Notes: generated from the sequence alone by a model not told the origin. Numbered from the stretch's first letter, positions 26,127 through 36,475 are shown. The stretch is 64,000 nt of DNA from Cloacimonetes bacterium UBA5614 (GCA_002424605.1 DIKQ01000013.1:293457-357456); one strand, 5' to 3'. Program-made: numbers and translations.

Positions 26127-28004
26127 ATGTATAAAATACTTCGCAACCAGCGCGGAAACATAGCCTTGGCATTAGCTTTGGCTGTGGTGGGCGTCATGTC
26201 AGGCATTACGATGGCTTCGCTTGCCTACAAAGACACAATTGATGCCCGTTACGACTTTGACAGTATCCAGCAGCTGCACTTTCTGAGGTCTGAAGTAAGC
26301 CGGGCGCATTCACTGACGCAGAGAATGGATTATTCGGGGGAAGGTTATGTGCTGCCCACCAGGTTTGCCACAATAGCCAGCTCACATTCCAAGAACATTT
26401 ACAGAATGCAGACCAAAGTTGGCAGAGAGAATATCTCCACCGGTGGCGGACTTTATTTCTCACAGGGATATAACATTAAATCCCTGATAAACACCAATCG
26501 CGGTGTTGGCTCCACCACCCTGTTCGGCAACCGCCTTTCCGTGGTCAAGACCTATGGGGAAAAAGGAATCCGCCGCAACAGCTTTGCAGGATACCATTAC
26601 TTTACAGACACTGACCAGTCCACCAATTCCACCAACGTGTATTTCTGGGGTCCGGACGTTATATACGGCAAGGTCCACAGCAATACCGACATCTGGCTGA
26701 AACAAGCCGGAGGCGGAACCAACAACGGCTGGCCAACCTTTTACGGACCTGTCTATACGGCTGGACAAATCCAGTCATTCAGCGGAACACCGCCTTATGC
26801 CCAGGTTTTCCGCGCAGGATATTGGGAACATGTAAGCCAGCTGGAATTCAATCCGACGGCAGAACTGATCAGAGCGCACGGAGCAGCAGTCGGGGGAACT
26901 AATTATGACCCCAACAAAATTGTTTATGTCATTGCCACCGGCTCTTCCTACAACTCCTGGATTGGTTCTATCGTCAATGCCGGCCCCGATACTGCTGACG
27001 TCTGGACGCAGTATCCGCCCAGACAGGGAACATACCTGTTCCGTAACCGTTTCACCAGGTATGACACTTTGTGGCAGGCAGGCCCCACCGGCAACGGCGC
27101 AGGCCATTCCAACATCGTTTATTCCAAGATGTGGCTCAAGGGACATTTCTCAGGTTCACAGACCTGGTGTGCTGTAGATACCCTTTATCTGACGGATAAC
27201 GTTTATTTGAGCAACACCCAGCTGGGTCAGTGCCCTGACGGTACTGTATCAGGTTCTGTGTTAAACCGTTCAGATTTTTTGGGTATTGTATCCGAAAAAA
27301 CCATTCTGGTTCAATACGGATACAGAGACCCGCAGGACTCTCTGAGGTATAAGCCTAATTGTGGCAGCGATTCAGACGGAATCTGGATTTACGCTGCTCT
27401 TTGCGCACTGGGAGACGGTGCCGGTGACTCGCACCGGGACGGCGTGTTCACTTTTGAATACCAGCGTCCGCACCCGTCAACCCCTGCAGTGAGAATTGGC
27501 ACCAATAATTACGTTTGGGATAAAATTGATCTGCACCGCAGACGCTACCCTCAGACGGCGGCAGCGCCCTGGCCCGGAAACATTGACTTCCCCTGGTACA
27601 ACCCGCTGTGGCCGGAACGGATAGTGACTATGGAGAGGGGTACTATTAACCTGTGGGGCTCAGTGGCTCAACGCAGACGCGGATTTGTCCACAGGAACGT
27701 AGCAGACAGTGAATATCCGAACCCTGGCGGTAATGGCGCCGGCGCAATCTGGAATATTCCATTGGATTATACCGGAGGTACTGCAGGCGTTCCCGTTACA
27801 GACCCGATTCTCGGTTTTGTCGGACAGGGAATAAATGCAACCGGAGCAACAGGTTCCGGGACAGGATATAAAAAGAATTATAAATTTGATAACCGTTTCT
27901 CATTCGTGACACCACCGGATTTTCCGGAAGTACACGTAAGGGGTGGGTTGACTCCGTTTGAATCAGAAGCATGGACAAGGAAGAAACCACCACAGCATTT
28001 TTAA
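26127..28004 (+). CDS. large GspK/PilX-like tip pseudopilin candidate
   Basis: The protein has 625 residues. The leader and helix read QRG|NIALALALAVVGVMSGI. There is no Glu at +5, the feature that marks GspK-type tip subunits. The ~590-residue Trp/Tyr/Gly-rich outer domain (WFYGP, VYFWGPDVIYGKVHS and similar) is far larger than GspK (~300) or PilX (~200). GGAGG precedes the ATG. Location directly after the I- and J-like genes supports a pilus-tip or adhesin role. The outer domain is not one I recognise. Confidence 0.65.
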   Translation: MYKILRNQRGNIALALALAVVGVMSGITMASLAYKDTIDARYDFDSIQQLHFLRSEVSRAHSLTQRMDYSGEGYVLPTRFATIASSHSKNIYRMQTKVGRENISTGGGLYFSQGYNIKSLINTNRGVGSTTLFGNRLSVVKTYGEKGIRRNSFAGYHYFTDTDQSTNSTNVYFWGPDVIYGKVHSNTDIWLKQAGGGTNNGWPTFYGPVYTAGQIQSFSGTPPYAQVFRAGYWEHVSQLEFNPTAELIRAHGAAVGGTNYDPNKIVYVIATGSSYNSWIGSIVNAGPDTADVWTQYPPRQGTYLFRNRFTRYDTLWQAGPTGNGAGHSNIVYSKMWLKGHFSGSQTWCAVDTLYLTDNVYLSNTQLGQCPDGTVSGSVLNRSDFLGIVSEKTILVQYGYRDPQDSLRYKPNCGSDSDGIWIYAALCALGDGAGDSHRDGVFTFEYQRPHPSTPAVRIGTNNYVWDKIDLHRRRYPQTAAAPWPGNIDFPWYNPLWPERIVTMERGTINLWGSVAQRRRGFVHRNVADSEYPNPGGNGAGAIWNIPLDYTGGTAGVPVTDPILGFVGQGINATGATGSGTGYKKNYKFDNRFSFVTPPDFPEVHVRGGLTPFESEAWTRKKPPQHF

Positions 28005-28030
28005 ATAAACGTGATAGATAAAGAGGAACT

Positions 28031-29101
28031 ATGAAGAAAAAGAAACCGGTAAAGTTCAGAGAATCTGTGGGAATCGACATCGGTTCTCACAGCGTTAAGA
28101 TCGTTCACCTTAAGCGTCTGCACGAAGGTTTTAAGCTCTTGAATTATGAGATTAGACCGACAGTGCCTCAGGGAGTGGAATATGTTCCATCAGACCTGCG
28201 ACCGGAGCGTTTCGCGCCGATTATCGTGGAAATGATGAAGACCCTGCATATTGTACCCAAGACGGTTAAACACCTGGTAACAGCTATAGGTGGAGACAAC
28301 ACAAGCATCAAGCAGATCAAGACAATTTTCTTACCTGATGATGAATTGGAATCTGCCTTGTTTTTTGAAGCTAAGAAACATATCCCCATCAGCGGTAACG
28401 ATATGGTTCTTGATTATCAGGTATTGAGCGTGGAGGAAAAAACCAACAATATGAATATATTGCTGGCTGCTTCCACCAAGGATATTTTGAATGAGCATTC
28501 TAACATATTGGTCTCAGCCGGATTATCACCCAACATCGTGGACCTGGATTCACTGGCAATAGCCAACAGCTTTGCCCTGAATACTTTCGTCGAGGATGGG
28601 GTCTATGTCCTGCTGAACTTAGGCGCGCACAGAACCAATATGATTATCTGGGGTCCCAATTCCAAGCTGTTCTCCCGTGATATCCCCTATGGCGGTTATC
28701 ACTTTACGCGTGATATCATGCGTAAGCGTCAGCTAGAATTTCCGGAAGCGGATACTTACAAACTGGAATGGGGTCTGCTCGATGATCCGAATGCAGCTTC
28801 AACCACAACAATCAGTATGCTCGACATTTCTGAGAAATCCACCGAGGACTTGATTGTTGAGGAAATCCGACGTTCTTTACGATTCTACGTGAAAGAAGCC
28901 GGTAATAGTGACTTCAGGAAAATCTATCTCATGGGTGGCACGGCAAAGCTGAAAGGCTTGCTTGAATTCATTCAGGATAAGGTTAACATACCCACTGAAA
29001 TTTACATGCCTTTCGTTAACATTGAGATGCCTGAGAAATTCCAGGATAAGAAAGACCCGCAGTTGTCTCTGGCAATCGGCCTGGCAATGAGAACAGAATA
29101 G
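28031..29101 (+). CDS. pilM: type IV pilus inner-membrane platform protein PilM
   Basis: The 356 residues have the actin/FtsA-like fold: VGIDIGSHSVKIVHL at the phosphate-1 site, later VYVLLNLGAHRTNM and KIYLMGGTAKLKG. It is cytoplasmic and binds the N-terminal tail of PilN. It begins the pilM-N-O-P-Q cluster with tight spacing. Confidence 0.92.
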   Translation: MKKKKPVKFRESVGIDIGSHSVKIVHLKRLHEGFKLLNYEIRPTVPQGVEYVPSDLRPERFAPIIVEMMKTLHIVPKTVKHLVTAIGGDNTSIKQIKTIFLPDDELESALFFEAKKHIPISGNDMVLDYQVLSVEEKTNNMNILLAASTKDILNEHSNILVSAGLSPNIVDLDSLAIANSFALNTFVEDGVYVLLNLGAHRTNMIIWGPNSKLFSRDIPYGGYHFTRDIMRKRQLEFPEADTYKLEWGLLDDPNAASTTTISMLDISEKSTEDLIVEEIRRSLRFYVKEAGNSDFRKIYLMGGTAKLKGLLEFIQDKVNIPTEIYMPFVNIEMPEKFQDKKDPQLSLAIGLAMRTE

Positions 29102-29114
29102 GCAGGGGTGAGAT

Positions 29115-29714
29115 ATGACACAACAATTTTACTTTAAAATCAACCTGAATAAATTCGGCGAGATGAAACTCCAGCAGGAGAAAGAGAAGAAAACCTTCAT
29201 CCAGGCTCTTCTGTTCTTCGGAATAGGTACCATCATTCTCTTCGCCGGAGTCCTGTACCTTGATTCAATATTGGCTGAGAAAGTGTTAAGCCGGCAGAAC
29301 TTCCTGGATGATACGGAAAAGCAGATTGCTTCATATGAAAACAGCACTGACTTTCTCTCCAGCAGTGATTTGGACTTGTTGGCCAAAACATTTAACGACC
29401 GTATCTTCTGGGCGAAAAAACTGGTGGCTCTTTCTCAGGAAATTGATAACAAAATGGCGATAACCCAGTTCTCTTATAAAAACGGAGTACTGAGCCTGTA
29501 TGGGGTAACTTCTATTGAAGTAAATCAAAGGGAGTTTGACCTGATAGACGGCTTCATCACCAAATTGAAACTTAACGAGCAGATCAGTGTTGACTTTCCT
29601 GATATCAAGTACGCCAGGGCAACACGCGACAAAGTGAAGGATACAGATATTCTAAGATTTCAGATCGACTGCTTTAACAAGGATTTTAATACTCGCAGAG
29701 GCGGTGCCAGATGA
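29115..29714 (+). CDS. pilN: PilN-like alignment protein
   Basis: The protein has 199 residues: a cytoplasmic tail with FYFKINLNKFGE (the PilM-binding segment, though family sequence INLLP is not intact), one membrane helix near 33-53, then a coiled coil and a small ferredoxin-like fold. Assigned from position between pilM and pilO and from topology. It overlaps pilO by four bases. Confidence 0.75.
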   Translation: MTQQFYFKINLNKFGEMKLQQEKEKKTFIQALLFFGIGTIILFAGVLYLDSILAEKVLSRQNFLDDTEKQIASYENSTDFLSSSDLDLLAKTFNDRIFWAKKLVALSQEIDNKMAITQFSYKNGVLSLYGVTSIEVNQREFDLIDGFITKLKLNEQISVDFPDIKYARATRDKVKDTDILRFQIDCFNKDFNTRRGGAR

Positions 29715-30277
29715 AACAGAAATACCTAATCTTCTCAATTGCCATGGTTATTATAGCTATCTTGTTTTTTGTTCTTAGCAGTTCTATGATAGGTGGTAAA
29801 GTCACCAAAATAAACGAGTTGGACGGAAAAATCAAAATAGCCCAGGAAAAACTTAACAGTGCCAAAGTGATGGATCAGGAACTGAGCCAGTTTTCACTTA
29901 TCATTGATAACAGCCTTACAAAGCAAAAGACTTTCTCACCTGAGGAAATCAATGCTTTTGTGAAGAACCTGGCTGATTTGGCTGACCACAACAAAATCGG
30001 TGTTCTGGCGATCTATCCCAAAGAAATTCAAAGCAGCCTGCACGTTGTTGAACAGCAGTATATAATGGAACTTAATACTACTTATGTTCAGCTTGGACAG
30101 TTCCTGGCAAATCTTGAAGCACTGGATAACATAGTAAAGATTAATACCCTTGATGTGATGCCCCTGACAGAAGCAGAATCAAGCAAGAGGCAGAATCAGG
30201 CAGCTACTGTATCCAGGGTTGCCCGCTACAAGGTTGCGATTGAGTTATCAGTCTTCAAGGTCCAGAGGGAGGCATAA
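29711..30277 (+). CDS. pilO: PilO-like alignment protein
   Basis: The protein has 188 residues: one membrane helix at 6-26, a coiled coil (LDGKIKIAQEKLNSAK) and a C-terminal ferredoxin-like domain (YIMELNTTYVQLGQFLANLE is typical PilO). It pairs with PilN in the periplasm. Last base shared with the next start. Confidence 0.8.
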   Translation: MKQKYLIFSIAMVIIAILFFVLSSSMIGGKVTKINELDGKIKIAQEKLNSAKVMDQELSQFSLIIDNSLTKQKTFSPEEINAFVKNLADLADHNKIGVLAIYPKEIQSSLHVVEQQYIMELNTTYVQLGQFLANLEALDNIVKINTLDVMPLTEAESSKRQNQAATVSRVARYKVAIELSVFKVQREA

Positions 30278-30816
30278 TGGAAGCACGTTTTATAAAAGAC
30301 CTGGCTATTGCTCTCATATTCATATGCCTTTTCGCTTTTGCCGTAAAGGACTATACTATCTATCACAAAGTGGATAGCATCCCCTCGGAGTCCAAGTATT
30401 CCGATATCTCGGTTAATGAGGAGTTGCTGGAAAAGATTCAGACAATCGAGTCTTCCATACAGGATAGAAAAAGCTTTACATTCAATGTTCCCACTGATCC
30501 GCTTCGTCAGGATCCCGTAATAAAAGATAAATTGGACAGGCTTCAGGAATGGGAAAACATGGTAAATAATATGGTGCGTGTTGCAGCCACATTTATCAAC
30601 GAAGACAATGAGAGAGTAGCTATTATTGCCCATCAGGGCAAAAGCGCTCTTTATCGCGTTGGTGATACCATAGCAGGCAGACGCATTGATGACATCAAGA
30701 ACGGAACCGTTTACTACACTTCAGGCGGTGTTCGTTCTTCTATGACGGTTCAACCCATTCCTCCGAAACCGGCGGATTTAGAACCAAGCTCAGATTTTAC
30801 AGATTATAACTATTAA
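30277..30816 (+). CDS. PilP/GspC-like periplasmic linker
   Basis: The protein has 179 residues: one N-terminal membrane helix (LAIALIFICLFAFAV) and a C-terminal small beta domain (ALYRVGDTIAGRRIDDI...GTVYYTSGG) that resembles the HR/PilP domain linking the inner platform to the secretin. There is no lipobox, unlike classical PilP, so it is closer to GspC in topology. Confidence 0.65.
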   Translation: MEARFIKDLAIALIFICLFAFAVKDYTIYHKVDSIPSESKYSDISVNEELLEKIQTIESSIQDRKSFTFNVPTDPLRQDPVIKDKLDRLQEWENMVNNMVRVAATFINEDNERVAIIAHQGKSALYRVGDTIAGRRIDDIKNGTVYYTSGGVRSSMTVQPIPPKPADLEPSSDFTDYNY

Positions 30817-30836
30817 TATAGAAAGTGGGAGATAAT

Positions 30837-32255
30837 ATGAAATATTCGAAGATATCCACTCGTTGGTTTGGCCTTGCCATTATGATGATTCTGGTTATGC
30901 TGGCATCAGGTTTAATGGCTCAACAACTGGGCTCAGCCGCTAGTTTCACAAAAAGAGTATCTTATGATGCCGATGATGCATCTCTGTCCTCAATTTTCAC
31001 GGCTTTGGCCAGATTGAGCGGAGCCAACATTGTGCTTGCTGTTGACACAGCAGCTGACAAGGACAAAAGGGAAGAAAAGAAAATCTCTGTTCATATCAAA
31101 GATGTACAGATAGAACAGGCAGTTTCCCTTGTAGCAAGGTCAGCCGGGCTATCCTACCGTGTGGTGGGCGAGAATACTTTCCTGGTTGGGGAAAAAGCCA
31201 AAATCAGCGAAGAATCCGGCGAACGTACCTATGTGATTCCATTGCAGAATATCGATGCTGACAAGATATCCAAGGCTTTGGCCAATGCACCGGGTAAAAC
31301 TATTCCGATTGAAGGCCAAAACTCACTGCTGGTGGTTGGCAATCCTGATACATACGACCAGATTTACAGCATGATTCAGGGTCTTGACGTCCCGCAAAAG
31401 CAGATTGAGATCAGGGTTCGCCTGATTGAGATCCAGCTTACCAGCGCAAAGAAATATGGTATTGACTGGTCAAAGCTGAATCACCTGACCACAATCCTTG
31501 CTGAAGACCCGGTTAATGCTTCCGGAGCAGGTTTACCTTACAACTATACCGATGAAACAGGTTACCTGCCTTTTGGAGACCCCACAGATTTCGAGAAGCT
31601 TCCTCAACAGCAATATTTCCAGAGGATTAACGGTTTTAATGACATGGGTCACTTCAGCCGTCAGCTGACTGCCTTTGATATTACGATTGATTGGCTGCTG
31701 GAAAACAACGCTGCAAAGCTTCTTACAGACACAAGAGTTACCGCCATGAATGGCGAACAAGCCGTAATCCATATCGGCGAACAGGTTCCATATGTGGCCA
31801 GAAACCTGGACAACGATTTCCAGGTCAGCACGGTTGACGTTGGTATCATGCTGGATGTGGTTCCGGTTATAAACAAGGATGGGCAAATTACTGCGAAGAT
31901 CAGTCCGGAAGTCAGTTCCATTATTGACTTTGTTGCCGGATACCTTCCTCGCACCAAAGTTCGTAGGGTTACGTCCACAGTCACAGTCCCTGATGGACAA
32001 AAGATTATTGTAGGTGGGCTGCTGAATTCTTCACTTACTCAAAGGACTACAAAGCTTCCACTCCTGGGTGATATTCCAATCTTAGGCAAGCTGTTCCAGC
32101 ATCGCTATGAGACCATGGAAAACACTGATCTCATTATGGAAATCACTCCCAGACTTCTTACAGGTAACGAGCCTGTAAGAGTACCTATAGTTGACGAGCG
32201 TCTTTCTAAGGGTCTGATTAAATATGAAGACAATGATAATGAAGGACAAAATTAA
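30837..32255 (+). CDS. pilQ: secretin PilQ/GspD-like outer-membrane pore
   Basis: The 472 residues start at ATG 30837, with GGGAG five bases before it. A GTG 12 bases earlier is less likely. It has a signal peptide, a STN domain (DADDASLSSIFTALARLSG), one N1/KH-like domain, then the secretin core with ALLTDTRV-like AAKLLTDTRVTAMNGEQA and VTVPDGQKIIVGGLL near the end. It is short for PilQ, with no AMIN domains, so its peptidoglycan anchoring must differ. Confidence 0.9.
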   Translation: MKYSKISTRWFGLAIMMILVMLASGLMAQQLGSAASFTKRVSYDADDASLSSIFTALARLSGANIVLAVDTAADKDKREEKKISVHIKDVQIEQAVSLVARSAGLSYRVVGENTFLVGEKAKISEESGERTYVIPLQNIDADKISKALANAPGKTIPIEGQNSLLVVGNPDTYDQIYSMIQGLDVPQKQIEIRVRLIEIQLTSAKKYGIDWSKLNHLTTILAEDPVNASGAGLPYNYTDETGYLPFGDPTDFEKLPQQQYFQRINGFNDMGHFSRQLTAFDITIDWLLENNAAKLLTDTRVTAMNGEQAVIHIGEQVPYVARNLDNDFQVSTVDVGIMLDVVPVINKDGQITAKISPEVSSIIDFVAGYLPRTKVRRVTSTVTVPDGQKIIVGGLLNSSLTQRTTKLPLLGDIPILGKLFQHRYETMENTDLIMEITPRLLTGNEPVRVPIVDERLSKGLIKYEDNDNEGQN

Positions 32256-32265
32256 GGAGGACACT

Positions 32266-34554
32266 ATGAGTCGTATGCGTAACTTATTACCCATTATCAT
32301 GGTCCTGGTCCTGGTGCTGGTTGCATTTGCCACATCCTGTGACAAACGTAATCCGCCCCCTGTAATGCCGGAAATCAAGCCACCACCACCGCTGTCTGCT
32401 GAAAGATACATCACCAGAATAGCAGCTTCTCCGGATACGATATATGCTGATAACGGGATTACATTCTCCACTATCAGTGTTACCGTCAAAAACGGTGAGG
32501 ATTTTGCTGTTCCCGGTCAGATAGTATTGTTCAGGACTTCTCTGGGCAGAATTCTGACTTCTGTTCCAACAGACAGCACCGGTATAGCCAGAGCAACCTT
32601 CTGGGATGAAGGGACGATTGGCGTTGCAGAAATCTGGGCTGTTGTTAGAAATTATTCTACAGAAGTAGCTGATTCTCTGCTATTTGAAGCACAGGAGAGC
32701 ATTAATGTCACGATAGCCGGTGTACCGCCGATATCACAGCTGACACTGGAAATGCCTTCTTCGCTAAACCCCCAGCCTCTGATTGTTATGCAGGGGATTA
32801 CGGTCCGCGCCAGAGCCAAAAATATCCTTGGCAACGATGTGCCGGACAATACCCTGATAACCTTCTCCACCACCAGAGGATACTTCGCTGACAGCGAAGG
32901 AAACCCGCTGGGTGATTCCATAGTGGTGCAAACGGTCAATGGGCGGGCGACGACAACTTATAATGCAGGTCCGATTGCCGGTGCCGGCACCATAACGGCA
33001 AGAATTGCCAATATGACCAGCGAACGTAATGTAATAGTCAGTCCCGGAAGACCGGCAAACCTGTCACTAAGGTCATTTGTTGAAGTAGGCGGACAGATGG
33101 TCGAAGCTGACACAAGTTCGGTAAATAGCCCGAACTATATCTGGATGCAGGCTGAAATCAAAGACCAGTACAGCAATGTCGTGCCATCCAAACCGATTAA
33201 GTTCAGGACCAATCTGGGCACCTTTGTCAATACTGTTCAGGAAATTACCACAAATTCCGATATAGACGGCATAGCAAGAGTCAGGTTCACACCCGGACTT
33301 CAGGCAGGTGCTGCCACCATTACAGCGTTTGCCAATGGCGATACACTGCAGGACCAGCTGATATTCAATATCAGGTCCACCATGATACACTCCATCCAGT
33401 TTACACAGGCAGGCCAGATAGACCTGAATGTGGCAAACACCGGCGGAACTGAATCAGCCATCCTGAAAGTAAAGCTGTATGACATCAACGGCAATCTGAT
33501 AGATGCGCCCAAGAATGTCTATTTCAAAATTATGAATCCTAATCCTCCCCTTGGAGCCAACCTCAATAACCAGCCTGTAACGGACTCGGTACTGGTGATA
33601 TCCAACGGAGGCGAGGCGCAAATATCTGTTAATAGCGGAACAGAATCAGGCATCCTTAATATTAAGGCTTCCTGTACTGCCGATAACAGGTATGTCACTG
33701 CGACCAAACCCAATATAGTTATTCATGCCGGTCCTCCCCACAGGGTCGTGCCTTTTGCCAGCGGATTCAATTCCGGTGAAGATATGGGCGGCGGTCTGTG
33801 GAGAATCATAGCAGGCGCCAGTGTTTATGACATATACAACAACCCCGTTGATTACGGCACCAGCGTTTGGTTCCTGTTACCCGATGATGTTACAAATTGC
33901 CAGATAGGCGCTAATGCTTATGTTGGTAACGAGAGCGCACAGGGTGATTCCACGGCTGGCGTTGCTTACACTACTCTGATTTATTCAGGTGTTTACACCT
34001 TTGAAAGCATCAAAATCAGGGCGGTAACAGGCGGCATCGGCGGTATTGAGATTTTCGGCGAAGCCTGGGTTGTATTGCCTTTGAACCAACCGCAGCTGGA
34101 ACTGGAAATCATTCCCGGAAACATCGTTTTCCGCGGAAACACCAATACAGTCCCGCAATCTGCCACTGCAGACCTGAATCTGTCGCTGTTTGACCAGCAG
34201 GGTAATCCCATTCATAATGCCAGGATATCGATGACGTCCACGCGAGGTATATTCGAATATACGGCAGGCACCAATGAGGACCCGATGAATTCCAATTCAC
34301 CCCTGACGCCTCATATCGTTGTAACAGACTGGTATGATGCCCATTCTCTGAATGCTCAGATTCCCTATCAGGATGTTAATGACGGAGAGGATGGTTTGGC
34401 ACGTGGGCTCATCAGGTTCTTTGCTTATGAAATACCTTTGGGTGACCCGATGACCAACACCCCCGGCGTAACTTCAGTTACGGTTACAGCCAGGTTGCTG
34501 GGAACAGCCTCATCGGCGACTTCCACTACTACTCTCATCCGTTACCCGACCTGA
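32266..34554 (+). CDS. lipoprotein with tandem bacterial Ig-like (Big_1/invasin-type) domains
   Basis: The 762 residues start at ATG 32266 behind AAGGAGG. Lipobox FATSC puts the lipid on C25. A proline-rich linker follows (PPPVMPEIKPPPPLS), then about six Big_1-like repeats, each with a TxD.G.a...f/y pattern such as TDSTGIARATFW, NSDIDGIARVRF and DVNDGEDGLARG. It lies between pilQ and pilB, an unusual position. The Pro-rich linker suggests it spans the wall. A stalk or pilotin-like partner of the secretin is possible but untested. Confidence 0.75.
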   Translation: MSRMRNLLPIIMVLVLVLVAFATSCDKRNPPPVMPEIKPPPPLSAERYITRIAASPDTIYADNGITFSTISVTVKNGEDFAVPGQIVLFRTSLGRILTSVPTDSTGIARATFWDEGTIGVAEIWAVVRNYSTEVADSLLFEAQESINVTIAGVPPISQLTLEMPSSLNPQPLIVMQGITVRARAKNILGNDVPDNTLITFSTTRGYFADSEGNPLGDSIVVQTVNGRATTTYNAGPIAGAGTITARIANMTSERNVIVSPGRPANLSLRSFVEVGGQMVEADTSSVNSPNYIWMQAEIKDQYSNVVPSKPIKFRTNLGTFVNTVQEITTNSDIDGIARVRFTPGLQAGAATITAFANGDTLQDQLIFNIRSTMIHSIQFTQAGQIDLNVANTGGTESAILKVKLYDINGNLIDAPKNVYFKIMNPNPPLGANLNNQPVTDSVLVISNGGEAQISVNSGTESGILNIKASCTADNRYVTATKPNIVIHAGPPHRVVPFASGFNSGEDMGGGLWRIIAGASVYDIYNNPVDYGTSVWFLLPDDVTNCQIGANAYVGNESAQGDSTAGVAYTTLIYSGVYTFESIKIRAVTGGIGGIEIFGEAWVVLPLNQPQLELEIIPGNIVFRGNTNTVPQSATADLNLSLFDQQGNPIHNARISMTSTRGIFEYTAGTNEDPMNSNSPLTPHIVVTDWYDAHSLNAQIPYQDVNDGEDGLARGLIRFFAYEIPLGDPMTNTPGVTSVTVTARLLGTASSATSTTTLIRYPT

Positions 34555-34599
34555 TGAAGGTTTCCGGATTAGTGTAGCTGACGATTATTATATAAAATT

Positions 34600-34631
34600 G
34601 GTTACAGAGTCCTTTTTAGGGCTCTGTAACC
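34600..34631 (+). promoter_or_regulatory. mRNA hairpin between pilus sub-operons
   Basis: GGTTACAGAG (34600-34609) and CTCTGTAACC (34622-34631) form a perfect 10-bp stem without a T run. It may protect an mRNA end or attenuate transcription into pilB. Confidence 0.5.
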
Positions 34632-34737
34632 TGAATTTGAAAACACAGAGAAGTATCACTGCTCAATGAGTTCCGGCAGATATCCTGTCCGCAGAATGCC
34701 TGTTCTACACTGAGTGGCGGTAACTAAGAGGATAGAA

Positions 34738-36447
34738 ATGAGTTTTAACCCGCAATTTGCACGTCTCGGAGAAATTCTGATCCACGAAGGTTTTATTACT
34801 GAGGATCAACTGAAAGAAGCTCTGATCAAGCAGACCAATTTCGGGCTCAAGATTGGGGAAACCCTGATAAAGCTTGGGCATCTGACAGAAAAGAATCTCC
34901 TTACTGCATTGCATATGCAGTTGGGGTATGATATCGTCAAACAGCAGGAAATGCTTGATCTTGATGTTGCAACGGTCTCCAGGATTCCCGAACCCTTTGC
35001 AGTACAAAACCGTGTGATAGCTATCAGAGAGGATAGTGACGGAGTCGTGGTTGCCATGACTGACCCGGAAAACCTGGTCGTGATTGACAACCTGAAAAAG
35101 ATTCTCGGCAAAAACCTGAAACCAATGCTGATAGGCGACTCACTCATACATGACTCGCTTGAGAAATATTACAAGAGCATCCGTACCACCAGTCAGGTGG
35201 AAGATGCCGTTGGCGGATTTGACTTTGTCGCCATAGACGAAGACGAAAACGAAATCAGTATTTCTGCCGCCTCCGCTGACGCCGATGCACCCATCGTCAA
35301 GCTTATCAACCTGATTATCAACGAAGCCATCAAGGCAGGCGCTACTGATATCCATATTGAGCCCCTGACAAAGCACACCAGAATCCGTTTTCGTATAGAC
35401 GGCGCTCTGCGTGAAGTGATGAATCCTCCCATCGGCATGCACATGGGCGTGATTTCCATTGTCAAGGTTATGTCCAAGCTTAATATTGCCGAAAGACGCC
35501 TTCCACAGGACGGTCACATTTCCCTCAAAACCCAGTATAAGAGCGTGGACGTTCGTGTTTCCATCACTCCCACTGTGTTGGGCGAGAAAGTTGTGATGCG
35601 CCTGCTCGACAAGGGTGATTTTGGTTTCAAGCTGACCACCCTGGGTTTCGAATCGGAAGACATGGCAATCTTCAGCAAGATTATCCACAGACCATATGGA
35701 ATTATCATCGTATCAGGTCCCACCGGTAGCGGTAAATCCACCACCCTGCACGCTGCCCTGAAAACCATCCAGGATATAGAAACAAATATCATTACCGTGG
35801 AAGACCCCGTTGAGTATCGCCTGGAAGGTATCACCCAGATTGAAACCAAGGAACAGATTGGCCTGACCTTCGGGTCTGCTCTGCGTTCTGTCCTGCGTCA
35901 GGACCCGGACATTGTGCTTATCGGTGAAATCCGTGACGAAGAGACCGCTGACATCGCCATCAAGTTCTCCCTTACAGGTCACCTTGTGTTCACCACCCTG
36001 CACGCCAATGACGCCCCGTCAACCGTCACCCGTCTGATAGATATCGGCATCAAGCCCTATCTGGTGGGTTCATCCCTCTCTCTGGTGATGGCTCAGCGTC
36101 TGGTTCGTATCATTTGTCCCCATTGCAAAGTAGATTACAAGCCTACTGAACAGGAAATCATCGATTGCGGTATTCCTGCTGAACAGGTAGATAAAATACA
36201 GTACAAAATCGGTACGGGCTGTGTGCATTGCGATAATACAGGCTTCTCAGGCAGAACAGGTATCTTTGAACTGCTGACCGTCAATCCCGAAATCCGCCGC
36301 ATAATCTATGAAGGCGGTAACCAGGACCTGATCAGGGAAGCAGCCCTCAGAGCCGGTATGAGAACTCTGCATGATGCAGCGTACAACAAGATGGTTCAGG
36401 GTGTTACTTCAATCCGAGAGGTCATCAAGATGACCGTTGTTGAGTAA
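34738..36447 (+). CDS. pilB: PilB/GspE-type extension ATPase
   Basis: The 569 residues start at ATG 34738 (MSFNPQFARLGEIL) with AGAGG upstream. A GTG at 34714 has no ribosome site. An N1E/MshEN domain is followed by the ATPase with Walker A GPTGSGKST, Asp box EDPVEY, Walker B DPDIVLIGEIRDEET and His box TGHLVFTTLHAND. The zinc tetracysteine is CPHC...CVHC. It powers fibre assembly with the PilC-like protein downstream. Confidence 0.95.
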   Translation: MSFNPQFARLGEILIHEGFITEDQLKEALIKQTNFGLKIGETLIKLGHLTEKNLLTALHMQLGYDIVKQQEMLDLDVATVSRIPEPFAVQNRVIAIREDSDGVVVAMTDPENLVVIDNLKKILGKNLKPMLIGDSLIHDSLEKYYKSIRTTSQVEDAVGGFDFVAIDEDENEISISAASADADAPIVKLINLIINEAIKAGATDIHIEPLTKHTRIRFRIDGALREVMNPPIGMHMGVISIVKVMSKLNIAERRLPQDGHISLKTQYKSVDVRVSITPTVLGEKVVMRLLDKGDFGFKLTTLGFESEDMAIFSKIIHRPYGIIIVSGPTGSGKSTTLHAALKTIQDIETNIITVEDPVEYRLEGITQIETKEQIGLTFGSALRSVLRQDPDIVLIGEIRDEETADIAIKFSLTGHLVFTTLHANDAPSTVTRLIDIGIKPYLVGSSLSLVMAQRLVRIICPHCKVDYKPTEQEIIDCGIPAEQVDKIQYKIGTGCVHCDNTGFSGRTGIFELLTVNPEIRRIIYEGGNQDLIREAALRAGMRTLHDAAYNKMVQGVTSIREVIKMTVVE

Positions 36448-36475
36448 AATTAATTAAGTATAGAAGGTAAGCGAT

